Of a stretch of 64,000 bases of DNA, positions 15,308 through 24,914 are shown piece after piece. Within the stretch, counting starts at the first letter, position 1. Each line of letters begins with the position of its first letter. The notes beneath the pieces were generated by a model. It had not been told where the DNA came from. It saw nothing but the letters and a program-made list of their open reading frames with translations, and did no database searches. A program made the position numbers and the translations under genes. Source of the stretch: PALSA-1316 sp964499365 (lineage in GTDB: Bacteria; Nitrospirota; Thermodesulfovibrionia; Thermodesulfovibrionales; UBA6898); assembly GCA_964499365.1 (NCBI GenBank), contig CAZCKU010000012.1, positions 1-64,000 of the forward strand. Direction: 5' to 3'.

Positions 15308-17131
15308 TCAGGTTGTTTTGCCGCGCTGTTGTTGATACAGGGAGTTTTCGACGGCAAGGCCTGCGGCCTGGGCGAGTACATCAAGACAGTCAGCGTTCAG
15401 GACCGGCGCCTCCTCCATGCCGAAATCGCCATAGACAAGGACGACGGTCCTGCCCCGGCTTGCCACCGGCAGGAGCATGATCGAAGGGGTGAGAGGCTCA
15501 CCAATCACCTCAAAGAGTTTCATCAGCAGCCTGTCGTGACTCTCTCCATAGAAAGAGCGCATTTCTTCGACCGTCCCGCGGAAAATCGAGGGTTCAGAGA
15601 GCGGCACTTTCAGCCGCGTGACAGACGTCGGCCCTTCGCTTTTTTCAGCATAGACCCCTATCGCCTTATCTCCGGCCAGCTCATTCCTGCGTACATAGAA
15701 GGTGATACACCGGCTGCAGATACCGGAGAGCTGCTGCAGGAGCGCCAACGCGACAGCAGACGGTTCGGTGAGTGCCCTGAGGGCCACGATCCCGTTTTTC
15801 AGCATCACAAACCGGCTGTCCACTTCGTTCGGGGCAGAAGCCTCCTGCCGCAGGAAGAGAGCATGTATATAGGTCTTGAAGGTCCCCAGCAGCTGTATCA
15901 TGTCTTCGACAAAGGTCTGCCGTGATTCGGCGGCCGAGGGCCTGGGGAAGACGGCACTGACCCCCTCGCTGTAGGCATGCAGGGAAAAACCGTCATTGCC
16001 GGGGGGCGCCATCTGTACCATCGTCACCTGCGGATATTTGTCTGTCAACCTCCGGCGCAGGGGCTGAAAACTATCCGGGAGGACGGCCTCCCCGCTGGCT
16101 GGAGGCGCGTCAACAACCAGGCAGGTCAGGGCCCCCACTTTGAGGCACTGTTCGATGAGAAGGTCAACCTCCGCTTCAGCCCCGGTCGTGAAAACAAGAA
16201 CGCCCTCGTTCTTGCAGATCGTCATCAGAGAATGTCTGAGCAGTTCATCACCGCTCAGGAGGATGATGCCCTTTGTCCGTCCTTCCTGTTTCTGCGCGCC
16301 TTCGGGGCTGTTTCTGCTCTGCGTGGACTCTTTCAGAAACGAGACGAAGGCCTCCTGTTCCTGCTCAGGAAACCCGGAGAGGAGCTCCTGTATCTTTTGG
16401 CGGTGTATTGCCGAGGGGTCGAAGATCTCGGCTGCGGGTATGAATTCCGGTATCTTGCGCTCCAGGTGCTCAAGTTCGCCAAGACCGAGGTCGTCCGCTG
16501 TCAGGACCGCTGTCTTTCCGCTGTCAGGAATAAAGGGCTCAGCAGGGTTTTCTGATGGACAGAGATCTGCGAAAAATTCTTCGTCGGGTGTGACGACGGC
16601 CCCTGAGTCAAGGTCCCGCTGGCGTTCATCAGAGACCCGGAGGGCATCCATAAGCAGCATCTGGGCATCGAGGCTGATCTCCTGGTCCATCTTGTCCGCG
16701 TAATAGCGGCATTCCGGAGATACCGGGATAGCCTCGGGATCAAGGGTGAAGGTGCCTGAGGGCCACCCGATTATTTCCACGAGGGTGATTTCTATAAGCT
16801 TTCTCAGGCCTTTTGCCGCGCTGTCGCGGCCCAGCTTTCCGATATCCATCAGGGTGGAGAGCAGCGGCTTGCGGTCTTTTCCCGCGTTCCTCTGGATAGC
16901 CAGGGCCGTCTGCAGGTCCTCAACCGACAGGAGGTTCATCTTCACCAGCACGGTGCCGATGCGCACCCTGTTGTTGAGGTGACTGGCCCCGACAATATAG
17001 CCGTTGCTGAAGATGATGCGGCTTTCGCCCCGCTGTCCCCGGACAGACAGACTGCCGGATTTCCGGGTCGTATTCAGCAACTGGATAATGTCAACGATAT
17101 GTAATTGTTCTAAATCTCCGGTGAAGGCCAT
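15308..17131 (-). CDS. DUF4388 (PATAN) domain protein with C-terminal GAF-like region
   Basis: 607 residues. The first 105 or so match DUF4388: FTGDLEQLHIVDIIQLLNTTRKSG, SRIIFSNGYIVGASHLNN, IGTVLVKMNLLSVEDLQ. These domains are widespread in Myxococcus-like and cyanobacterial motility and signalling proteins. The middle (about 280-400) resembles a degenerate receiver: GIILLSGDELLRHSLMTICK and CLVVDAPPA. The last 180 residues look GAF-like, ending in VLAQAAGLAVENSLYQQQ. No kinase or effector domain is present. It lies just upstream of pilT in the same direction, suggesting regulation of pili, which is inference. Start at 17131 fits the DUF4388 beginning. Confidence 0.8.
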   Translation of the reverse strand: MAFTGDLEQLHIVDIIQLLNTTRKSGSLSVRGQRGESRIIFSNGYIVGASHLNNRVRIGTVLVKMNLLSVEDLQTALAIQRNAGKDRKPLLSTLMDIGKLGRDSAAKGLRKLIEITLVEIIGWPSGTFTLDPEAIPVSPECRYYADKMDQEISLDAQMLLMDALRVSDERQRDLDSGAVVTPDEEFFADLCPSENPAEPFIPDSGKTAVLTADDLGLGELEHLERKIPEFIPAAEIFDPSAIHRQKIQELLSGFPEQEQEAFVSFLKESTQSRNSPEGAQKQEGRTKGIILLSGDELLRHSLMTICKNEGVLVFTTGAEAEVDLLIEQCLKVGALTCLVVDAPPASGEAVLPDSFQPLRRRLTDKYPQVTMVQMAPPGNDGFSLHAYSEGVSAVFPRPSAAESRQTFVEDMIQLLGTFKTYIHALFLRQEASAPNEVDSRFVMLKNGIVALRALTEPSAVALALLQQLSGICSRCITFYVRRNELAGDKAIGVYAEKSEGPTSVTRLKVPLSEPSIFRGTVEEMRSFYGESHDRLLMKLFEVIGEPLTPSIMLLPVASRGRTVVLVYGDFGMEEAPVLNADCLDVLAQAAGLAVENSLYQQQRGKTT

Positions 17132-17236
17132 ATCTGTTTATACGCTCATGCAAAAAAATCTGTTTCTTTCAGGAGCATACCACGGGCAACCGGCCGCGAT
17201 ACATGCTCCGCACACGACAGGAACCAGGGCCGCTGC

Positions 17237-18603
17237 TTACTTGACCTGGTTCTGAGGCACAATCGCGGCGGTCATCTTCTCGAGAAACCCGGTGGTGAAA
17301 TCTCCCTTCACGAAATCAGGGTCAAGGAGGACTTTCTTGTGGAACGGGATCGTCGTCTTGATGCCTTCGATCGTGAATTCATCGAGCGCCCTTTTCATCT
17401 TCGCAATCGCCTCGCTGCGGTCCCTGCCATAGACGATCAGTTTTGCAACGAGCGAATCATAGTTCGGGGGTATGACGCACCCGTTATAGACCGCGGTATC
17501 GACCCTTACACCCGGACCGCCCGGCAAGGACAGGAAGGTGATCTTGCCGGGGCTGGGGATGAAACGCTCAGGGTCTTCAGCATTGATCCTGCATTCGATG
17601 GCATGCCCGGAGAATTTGATCCGGGGCTGCTTCAGTTCCATCGGGATGCCTGCGGCTATTTTTATCTGCTCCTTGACGATATCGACGCCGCTGACATATT
17701 CCGTGACCGGGTGTTCGACCTGGAGCCGGGTATTCATCTCCATGAAGTAGATATTTCCGTCGGTATCAACGATGAACTCGACCGTGCCGGCGTTCTTGTA
17801 TTTGATCGCCCTGGCTGCCTTGATTGCGTATTCACCGATCTTCTTCCTGAACTTTTCGGTTGCGATCGGGGAGGGCGACTCTTCGATCAGTTTCTGATGT
17901 CTTCTCTGTACCGAGCAGTCACGCTCGCCCAGATGGACGATATTGCCTTTTCCGTCTGCCAGGATCTGGATCTCGATATGACGCATCTCGGGGATGAATT
18001 TTTCGACGTAGAGCTCGCCGTTGCCGAAGGCGGTCAGCGCCTCACGCTGGGCCATGAAATAGAGCTTTTCGAGTTCGTCTTCGCTTCGGGCGACCCTCAT
18101 GCCCTTGCCGCCTCCGCCTGCCGATGCCTTCAGGATGACCGGGAACCCGATCTTTTTGGCGATCTTGAGCGCGGTCTCTTCGGATGCCACCGGGCCGTCG
18201 CTGCCAGGCACGACCGGCACGCCCCTGCGCTTCATCACCTGGCGGGCCTTGGCCTTGTCTCCGCCCATCCTGATGCTCTCGGCAGAGGGCCCTATAAACG
18301 CGATGCCGGACGTGGTACACGCCTCGGCAAAGTGGGGATTTTCCGACAGGAACCCGTAGCCGGGATGGATCGCCTCCGAGTCGGTGATCTCTGCTGCGGT
18401 CAGGATGCTCGGGATATTGTTGTAGCTCTGGGCGGAGCTGGCCGGGCCGATGCAGACAGACTCATCCGCCATCTTTGCATGCATGGATTCACGGTCTATG
18501 TCTGAATAGATCGCAACGGTCCTGATGCCGAGCTCCTTGCAGGCCCTGATCACCCTGACCGCGATCTCCCCGCGGTTTGCTATCAAGATCTTCTTGAAAA
18601 GTT

Positions 18604-18607
<4 letters not shown>
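17237..18607 (-). CDS. accC: Acetyl-CoA carboxylase biotin carboxylase subunit
   Basis: 456 residues, normal length. It begins KILIANRGEIAVRVIRACKE, has the glycine-rich ATP loop ASAGGGGKGMR, GELYVEKFIP, RDCSVQRRHQKLIEE, MEMNTRLQVEHPVTE and HAIECRINAEDP. It carboxylates biotin on AccB with ATP and bicarbonate at the start of fatty-acid synthesis. It overlaps accB by four bases. The carboxyltransferase genes accA and accD are not in the window. Confidence 0.97.
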
Positions 18608-19049
<442 letters not shown>

Positions 19050-19050
<1 letters not shown>

Positions 19051-19613
19051 TATTTTACCCTTTCTATGTATTCCGACGTGCGTGTGTCGACCTTGACCAC
19101 GTCCCCTTCATTGAGATGGAAGGGCACCCTGACGACTGCGCCGGTCTCGAGGGTGGCAGGCTTGCCGCCGCCCGAGGCGGTATCGCCCTTGAAGCCCGCC
19201 GGGTCGGTCTTGATGATCGCCAGCTCGACAAAGGTCGGAGGCTCGACATTCAGCGGGGTCCCCTTATAATACAGGGCCTTCACCTCTGCATTGTCCTTGA
19301 GCCAGCGGGTGGTATCGCCCAGCTGTTCGGCAGAGAGCGGCACCTGCTCAAAGGTCTCCTGGTCCATGAAGTAGTAGAAACCGTCCTGGACATAGAGGTA
19401 CTGCATTTTTTTCTCTTCGAGCCCGGCCGGAGGGAATTTTTCTCCCGACCTGATGGTTTCCTCGATGACAGAGCCGGTCCGCATATTCTTCATCTTGGTC
19501 TTGACGACAGCGCCGCCCCTGCCCATTTTGACATGCTGAAATTCGACTATTTCATAGGGATCATTCTTGTATTCGAGTTTAAGTCCTTTTCTGAAGTCTG
19601 ATGTTGCTATCAC
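19050..19613 (-). CDS. efp: Translation elongation factor P
   Basis: 187 residues in three beta-barrel domains. Features are FRKGLKLEYKNDPYEIVEFQ, the tip loop KMGRGGAVVKTK, and the C-terminal GDTASGGGKPATLETGAVVRVP. EF-P relieves ribosome stalling at polyproline. The residue at the loop tip is R32, where most bacterial EF-Ps carry a modifiable lysine. That could mean an unmodified form, or modification on arginine as in EarP systems. The gene order pepQ-efp-accB-accC is common in bacteria. Confidence 0.96.
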
Positions 19614-19640
19614 GTAAACGTCCTCCTGAAACTGATTTAT

Positions 19641-20705
19641 TTATCGTATAACGTCGGGGGTCCTGCTGAGGGACGTCATGACCGAGGCGCCTTCAGCCTT
19701 TACCGCGACCATATCCTCTATCCTCACCCCGCCGACACCCGGGACATAAATGCCCGGTTCTATGGTAAAGACCATGCCAGGTCTGATTGTTTCCCTTCCT
19801 ACCCTTGAAACGCGCGGCAGCTCATGGACGTCAAGCCCGACACCGTGTCCGGTGCCGTGTCCAAAGTACTCTTCATAGCCCGCCTTTTTTATAATATCCC
19901 GGGCGGTCCTGTCAACCGTCCTGGCCTGCACGCCGCTGCAGACAGCCTGTATCGCCTCCTGGTTGGCCGTGAGCACTGTCTGATAGAGCTCACGCTTCTT
20001 CGACAGGTTTCGGCCGTCCATCAGGAGGGTCCGTGTCATGTCGGAGAAATAGCCCTCAGCCTCACCGCCCCAGTCGACGATAACCAGGTCGCCGGGTCTT
20101 ATCCGGTTGTCCGTAGGCTGGGCATGCGGCATTGACGAGTTATTTCCGGCCGCCACTATTATATCAAACGGAAGCGTCCGGCAGCCTCTTTTTTTCAGGC
20201 TTTCCTCCAGCCTCAGGGCGACCTGTCGTTCGGTGGCCCCCGGTCTGATGAACGGTCTTATCTCCCGGAAGGCCGTTTCCGCCCGCTCGACCGCAATACT
20301 GATCAGTCTGAGCTCCGACGGGTCCTTGATCCTCCTGGCCTCTTCGGTAATGCCGGTGAGGGACTTCAGCCTGACCCCTTTCCTGAGCAGGCCCCGGTAA
20401 AAGCCGTACGAAACCGTTGATTCAAAGCCGAGTACCCCGATGTTGAGCTCCCGTGCCTTTCCGATAATAAAGCCCTCGGGGCTGTCGTTGACGATCGAAA
20501 CCTCGAAATCTCCGCGGACTTCTCGTGCTGCCTGCTCCTGGTACCTGAAGTCGGATATAAAAAGCTGCGCACCGGGGCTGATGATCAGAAAGGCCGAGGA
20601 CCCGGTGAATCCGGAGAGGTAACGCACGTTCTTGCGGTTCGAGATGAGGACCCCATCAACACCCTTCTGCGCGAGTGCCGAGGTGATGGCCTGAAGACGG
20701 GTCAT
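19641..20705 (-). CDS. Xaa-Pro aminopeptidase / proline dipeptidase family (M24)
   Basis: 354 residues with a creatinase-like N-terminal domain (about 1-125) and a pita-bread metallopeptidase domain. The five metal ligands are visible: aspartates in VIVDWGGEAEG and FSDMTRTLL, histidine in FGHGTGHGVGLDVHE, and glutamates in FTIEPGIYVPG and GVRIEDMV. It releases an N-terminal residue before proline from peptides. It overlaps aroQ by four bases (ATGA) and precedes efp by 27 bases. The pairing with efp, whose target is polyproline translation, is frequent. Confidence 0.94.
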   Translation of the reverse strand: MTRLQAITSALAQKGVDGVLISNRKNVRYLSGFTGSSAFLIISPGAQLFISDFRYQEQAAREVRGDFEVSIVNDSPEGFIIGKARELNIGVLGFESTVSYGFYRGLLRKGVRLKSLTGITEEARRIKDPSELRLISIAVERAETAFREIRPFIRPGATERQVALRLEESLKKRGCRTLPFDIIVAAGNNSSMPHAQPTDNRIRPGDLVIVDWGGEAEGYFSDMTRTLLMDGRNLSKKRELYQTVLTANQEAIQAVCSGVQARTVDRTARDIIKKAGYEEYFGHGTGHGVGLDVHELPRVSRVGRETIRPGMVFTIEPGIYVPGVGGVRIEDMVAVKAEGASVMTSLSRTPDVIR

Positions 20706-21130
20706 TGTGAGAGGATCTTTTTTGCAGCCTGTATCGCCAGGAGATAGCCGTCCGCCCCGAACCCGCTGATCTGGCCGACAGCAACCCCTGCTATATGGGA
20801 ATGCCTTCTGAACTCCTCCCGTGCATGGATGTTTGAGATGTGGACCTCAATGGCCGGCTTGCCCACCGCAGCGATAGCATCCCTGATCGCCACGCTCGTA
20901 TGGGTATACGCCGCGGGGTTGATGATCAGAAGGTCAAAGGGTTCGTGCTGGATGGCATCGACAATCGCCCCCTCGCTGTTCGACTGAAAGGTCGAGACGG
21001 CAAGCCCGAGTTCAGCGCCGAGCGCCGAGATCCGCTGGTTGATGTCGCCGAGGGTTGATGCACCGTAGATACCCGGCTCGCGCATGCCGAGGAGGTTGAG
21101 GTTTGGTCCGTGAATGACAAGGATTTTCAT
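20702..21130 (-). CDS. aroQ: Type II 3-dehydroquinate dehydratase
   Basis: 142 residues from the ATG at 21130, giving MKILVIHGPNLNLLGMREPG, the normal start. A longer in-frame version adds 37 unrelated residues and is rejected. Catalytic Y22 is in GIYG, with NPAAYTHTSVA, IEVHISNIHAREEFR and the histidine-bearing HSHIAGVAVGQISGFG. It dehydrates 3-dehydroquinate in the shikimate pathway as a dodecamer. It is coupled to the peptidase gene by a four-base overlap. Confidence 0.96.
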   Translation of the reverse strand: MKILVIHGPNLNLLGMREPGIYGASTLGDINQRISALGAELGLAVSTFQSNSEGAIVDAIQHEPFDLLIINPAAYTHTSVAIRDAIAAVGKPAIEVHISNIHAREEFRRHSHIAGVAVGQISGFGADGYLLAIQAAKKILSQ

Positions 21131-21173
21131 ATGTCTCTGCGCTCGCAGTCCGGTGAACCGACAGGCGTGACTG

Positions 21174-21530
21174 CTAAAATTCGCCCTCGATCTTCGGCAC
21201 GACAGTCTTGAGCACAAACCTGCCCTTTCCGTAATTTCCATCGGGCCTGATTATCAGGGCTATATAATATTCTTCGTTGATCTTCCGCATGATGATGCCG
21301 CACAGATCAGAGATGATCGAGAACTCCCGCGCCTCGCCCAGGCCGAGATTTTCAGCGGCAAGGGCAACGTCTCTGATCATGGCCGAGGCTTCTGCCCCGA
21401 GCCCTGTCAGGTCGATCAGTCTTTCAGCGACATATTCCTGGACAGGAATGCCGTCGGCGGCGATGATCATGGCCGAAACCGCGCCATCGACCTTATCGAC
21501 GATATCCCTAAGTATTTCTATGAAATTCAT
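21174..21530 (-). CDS. Roadblock/LC7 domain protein (MglB-like)
   Basis: 118 residues forming a single Roadblock domain: IEILRDIVDKVDGAVSAMII, DGIPVQEYVAE, SAMIRDVALAAENLGLG, FSIISDLCGIIMRKI, YYIALIIRPDGNYGKGRFVL. Such proteins are GTPase partners or GAPs, for example MglB with MglA in cell polarity. It overlaps the end of the TPR protein gene by 23 bases, so the two are coupled. An MglA-like GTPase is encoded at 29413-30000 next to a second Roadblock protein. Confidence 0.85.
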   Translation of the reverse strand: MNFIEILRDIVDKVDGAVSAMIIAADGIPVQEYVAERLIDLTGLGAEASAMIRDVALAAENLGLGEAREFSIISDLCGIIMRKINEEYYIALIIRPDGNYGKGRFVLKTVVPKIEGEF

Positions 21531-22644
21531 CCCGCCTCTTTTCTATGCCTTGCATGAAGGTGTTCAGCTGGTCGATCAGGGCATCCTTGTCCCTGCCGAT
21601 CATCTTCAGGAACTGTCTGAGTTCTTCGACCCGCTGCAGTATCTGGCGGTCGCCGGGGTTTGCTTCGAGGAGTGAGCGGTAGATCTTCAGGGCGCCACTG
21701 TAGTTGCCCTCGGACACCTGGATGTCCGCGTCCGTCAGGGTGCCGGCAGCAGCCGCAGCAGCGATCGCCGGCGCCGGCTTCTGCGGTTCCGGGGCAGGCT
21801 GCGCCTGACTTGGTTGGGCATGACTGGTATGTTCGAGGGTGAAGATATCCTCGTCCGGAATCTCTGCCGCGAGTGCCTGTCCGAAGGCATCCTCCGGGAG
21901 ATCATCGTCCAGCTGAAAGACATCGGCATCATCCTCTTCAACCTCAGGGACGGTGCTGTCCGCAACGGTCAGCCCGGCATCAGCAGCAAAGGGTTCCACC
22001 GGCGGGGTAATGAGGTCTGCAGGCGAACTGCCCTCGTCGTCTCCGGCAGCCCCGAATATCGCACTCTGAAAGGCGGCCAGGTCCTCGTCCCTGATAGGCT
22101 CGGCACTGCTCCCGGACTCCGGGACAAAGCCGACAACCGGGGCCTGCTCTTCCCCCGCGGTTTCTTCCGGTTCTTCCGTCATCACTGTGGTCTCGGCGGC
22201 CTGCTCTTCCTCATCAGGTTTTGCCGCTGCAGATGGCTCGAGCTCCATCCCCTCAAGGTCACTGAGACTTATCAGGGCATCCTCGTCCATGGCATTCAGC
22301 TTCAGGACGGTTTTGTACGATCTGATGGCCTGTTCAATCTCTCCCGTTGCCCGGTAAATATCTGCAAGCTTCTTATGGGCATAAAGATTGTCCGGAATGG
22401 ACTTGATCACCTGCTCGAATTCTGCCTGGGCCTCTTTCAGCATCTCTTTTTCTACATAGATCTTGCCGAGAGACACCCGTGCGCTCATATACCCGGGCTG
22501 TTTTTCGATGCCGCTTAACAGGACGGCGATCGCCTCGTCGAGCATGCCTTCTTTTCTGTATTCCTCTGCAAGGGGCACGAAGAGTTTGGAGTTGGGGTCC
22601 TTATCGACCTTTTCTTTCAGTTTTTCGATATCTTTTAGTGACAT
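21508..22644 (-). CDS. TPR-repeat protein with acidic disordered centre
   Basis: 378 residues. The N-terminal part (about 1-120) holds three to four TPR motifs: LAEEYRKEGMLDEAIAVLLSG, ARVSLGKIYVEKEMLKEAQ, AHKKLADIYRATGEIEQAI. A long acidic Glu/Ala/Pro-rich region (about 130-280) follows, and the last part (about 290-378) has another TPR-like unit (GNYSGALKIYRSLLEANPGD) plus a helix. It looks like a scaffold. Coupling to the Roadblock gene suggests that they act together, perhaps at pili or in polarity. No enzyme domain is present. Confidence 0.8.
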   Translation of the reverse strand: MSLKDIEKLKEKVDKDPNSKLFVPLAEEYRKEGMLDEAIAVLLSGIEKQPGYMSARVSLGKIYVEKEMLKEAQAEFEQVIKSIPDNLYAHKKLADIYRATGEIEQAIRSYKTVLKLNAMDEDALISLSDLEGMELEPSAAAKPDEEEQAAETTVMTEEPEETAGEEQAPVVGFVPESGSSAEPIRDEDLAAFQSAIFGAAGDDEGSSPADLITPPVEPFAADAGLTVADSTVPEVEEDDADVFQLDDDLPEDAFGQALAAEIPDEDIFTLEHTSHAQPSQAQPAPEPQKPAPAIAAAAAAGTLTDADIQVSEGNYSGALKIYRSLLEANPGDRQILQRVEELRQFLKMIGRDKDALIDQLNTFMQGIEKRRDEFHRNT

Positions 22645-22681
22645 AGCCTTGTCAATTTTTTATCAAATCAGGCCGATAAAG

Positions 22682-23866
22682 TCAAGCCTTGATTTGCAGG
22701 AGCCTGTCAAATATGGCGTCGGCCACATCGTCCTTGCTCATGAGTTCAAGCTCTCTCTTCCCCGACCGGTCGAGGATGATAACCCTGTTCGTATCGACAT
22801 CGAAGCCCGAGCCTTCGGCGCTGACATTATTAAAGACGACCATGTCCATGCCTTTTTGTTCCCTCTTACGTTCTGCACGGTCCGGATTGTCTCCGGTCTC
22901 AGCAGCAAAGCCCACGATAAAAGGTCTCACGGCTCCAGAGGCCACGGCGGTGATAATATCGTCGGTCCGGCGAAGGGCAAGGGTCTCAAGGTCTTTCTTC
23001 TCGATCTTCACGCTGCTGCGCCCGGCAGGGCTGAAGTCGGCGACCGCGGCAGCCATGACCAATATCGATGCCCCGCCCCCGACCTGGCTTTTGACGGCCT
23101 GGAGCATCTCTGCGGCTGTTTCGGTCCGTATGCAGGAGATCCCCGGCGGCGGTGTCAGGGATGTCGGCCCGGTGACGAGGGTGACCGAGGCCCCGCGGTT
23201 TCTTGCCGCGCGGGCGAGGGCAAACCCCATCCTGCCCGAGGAGCGGTTTGAGATAAAACGCACCGGATCGATATATTCCCTCGTGGGGCCGGCGGTCACA
23301 ACGACCCGTTCCCCTGCAAGGTCTTTGGTGCAGAGGGCCGCCCCGGCGGCCTCGATGATCTCCGGGACGCCGGCCATCCGGCCGATCCCTTCCTCGCCGC
23401 AGGCAAGGCTCCCTTTTTCAGGGCCCGTCTGTATGACGCCGGCTGAACGCAGGACTTCCAGGTTCCTGCGGCAGGCCGGGCTCTCGTACATCCTCCAGTT
23501 CATGGCAGGTGCGATGATGATCTGCTTGCCGGTGGCCGCAAGAAAGCAGGTGCTGACGAGGTCGTCCGCAATCCCGTGTGCGAATTTCGCGATGCTGTTT
23601 GCCGTGGCAGGGGCGATGATGACAAGATCGGCCTCAGCCGGGAGTTTGATATGCGCCAGCGGATCGTCGAACAGGGATGTGTAGACCCTGTTTTGTGAGG
23701 CGGTTTCGAGCGACAGCGGGGTGATAAAACGTTGCGAGGCCTCTGTCATCATGATCGTGACAGAGGCCTCTGCGTCCCGCAACCTTCGTGCAAGGTCAAC
23801 TGCTTTATAAGCGGCCACACCCCCGGTGACACCGAGGAGGACCGACTTATTCTTCAGTATCTTCAG
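22682..23866 (-). CDS. coaBC: Bifunctional phosphopantothenoylcysteine decarboxylase / phosphopantothenate-cysteine ligase
   Basis: About 394 residues if translation starts at the CTG at 23866, giving LKILKNKSVLLGVTGGVAAY, which fits the family N-terminus. No ATG, GTG or TTG lies close by, and the CTG at 23857 is the other choice. An AAGGAAG ribosome-binding site lies six bases upstream, inside rpoZ. The CoaC half has IIAPATANSIAKFAHGIADD and the PAMNWRMY motif. The CoaB half has VVTAGPTREYIDPVRFISN, SSGRMG and VFNNVS. It makes 4'-phosphopantetheine from 4'-phosphopantothenate and cysteine for coenzyme A. The start overlaps the end of rpoZ by 20 bases. Confidence 0.93.
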   Translation of the reverse strand: MKILKNKSVLLGVTGGVAAYKAVDLARRLRDAEASVTIMMTEASQRFITPLSLETASQNRVYTSLFDDPLAHIKLPAEADLVIIAPATANSIAKFAHGIADDLVSTCFLAATGKQIIIAPAMNWRMYESPACRRNLEVLRSAGVIQTGPEKGSLACGEEGIGRMAGVPEIIEAAGAALCTKDLAGERVVVTAGPTREYIDPVRFISNRSSGRMGFALARAARNRGASVTLVTGPTSLTPPPGISCIRTETAAEMLQAVKSQVGGGASILVMAAAVADFSPAGRSSVKIEKKDLETLALRRTDDIITAVASGAVRPFIVGFAAETGDNPDRAERKREQKGMDMVVFNNVSAEGSGFDVDTNRVIILDRSGKRELELMSKDDVADAIFDRLLQIKA

Positions 23867-24254
23867 GCAGGTCTTCCTTCTTCTCGGTGAAAAGTTCTTC
23901 GAAGGCCTTCTTGTCGATCGTCTCCTTTTCATGGAGATAGACCTGAAGGTCTTTTTCCAGTTCGGAGAGGTCCGCGGTGGCAGTGGCCCTCCGGGAATCC
24001 TCCAGCATCTTCCGGTAATCGAACTTGCCGGCCTCTTCCCGAGCAACAACCGCCTCTTCCCCGGTCAGATATTCGAGCAGGTTGGTCGCCGCCTCTTCGA
24101 TGGCGATCGAGGTGACCTTCCGGTTCTTGGTGGTGATCTTCGGCCGGGCGCCGAGCGAAAGCTCCTTTGCCCTCTGGGCCGCTATGGCGACCATCCTGAA
24201 CTTGCCGTCGATTTTCTGGTGGTCAAACTCCACCGGCAGTGATATGACATCCAT
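23847..24254 (-). CDS. rpoZ: RNA polymerase omega subunit
   Basis: 135 residues, longer than the usual 70-90. The conserved core is FRMVAIAAQRAKELSLGARP, TSIAIEEAATNLLEYL. The remaining C-terminal half is charged and predicted helical, ending in EKKEDLPEDTEE. Omega helps assemble RNA polymerase and contacts ppGpp in some bacteria. It sits in the classic order yicC-gmk-rpoZ-coaBC, and its 3' end overlaps coaBC. Confidence 0.93.
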   Translation of the reverse strand: MDVISLPVEFDHQKIDGKFRMVAIAAQRAKELSLGARPKITTKNRKVTSIAIEEAATNLLEYLTGEEAVVAREEAGKFDYRKMLEDSRRATATADLSELEKDLQVYLHEKETIDKKAFEELFTEKKEDLPEDTEE

Positions 24255-24266
24255 GATAACGTCCTC

Positions 24267-24914
24267 CTACACAAATAATGTATTCTTTATCCAGTGACCG
24301 TCAAGGCGTCCGCTCCTGAGGCGTTCGGCGGTAATGATCGCTTCAAATTGCCGGAGGGCGGACTTCAGATCGTCATTAACTATAACATAATCGTAGCGTT
24401 TATAGTGCTTCATTTCGTCCCGCGCCTTCGCAAGCCGCCTCTCGATATCCTCCCGCCGTTCCTTTGTGTTGCTCGCCCTGTTTTCGAGCCGGCTGCGCAG
24501 CACGGTCAGCGACGGGGGCATAATAAAGATCGAGACCGCGCTGTCGAGTGACCTTCTGATCTGGTCCGCACCCTGCACATCGATGTCGAGCAGCACGTCT
24601 GCGCCGGCCCTGACAAGTGATTTCAGCCGGCTGCCGGACGTCCCGTAGAGGTTGCCATGCACCTCGGCCCACTCCACAAAGGCTCCACGCGCGGCCATGT
24701 CCCTGAATTTTTTTTCGCTGACAAAGGTGTAATGGAGGTTGTTCACCTCGCCGTGGCGCGGCGTCCTGGTCGTGTAGGAAACAGACGGCAGGATGTTCTC
24801 CATGGATTTCATCAGGTGGCTGCAAAGGGTCGACTTTCCTGCACCCGACGGGGCGGATATGATGAAGATGCCGCCCCTGTTTTTCTTCTGGGTTGCCGCA
24901 GCACGGGCTTTCAT
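24267..24914 (-). CDS. gmk: Guanylate kinase
   Basis: 215 residues. The P-loop is SAPSGAGKSTLC (about residues 20-31), with SYTTRTPRHGEVNNLHY for GMP binding, FVEWAEVHGNLYGTS, and VLLDIDVQGADQIRR. It phosphorylates GMP to GDP with ATP. An N-terminal extension of about 17 residues (MKARAAATQKKNRGG) precedes the core. It overlaps the yicC stop by four bases and precedes rpoZ by 12. Confidence 0.97.
   Translation of the reverse strand: MKARAAATQKKNRGGIFIISAPSGAGKSTLCSHLMKSMENILPSVSYTTRTPRHGEVNNLHYTFVSEKKFRDMAARGAFVEWAEVHGNLYGTSGSRLKSLVRAGADVLLDIDVQGADQIRRSLDSAVSIFIMPPSLTVLRSRLENRASNTKERREDIERRLAKARDEMKHYKRYDYVIVNDDLKSALRQFEAIITAERLRSGRLDGHWIKNTLFV

Noticed and set aside
17172..17209. Terminator-like inverted repeat GGAGCAT/ATGCTCC between the DUF4388 and accC genes
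   Set aside because: The stem is short with a large loop, and the T run on the minus strand begins about 15 bases after it, too far for a standard terminator.
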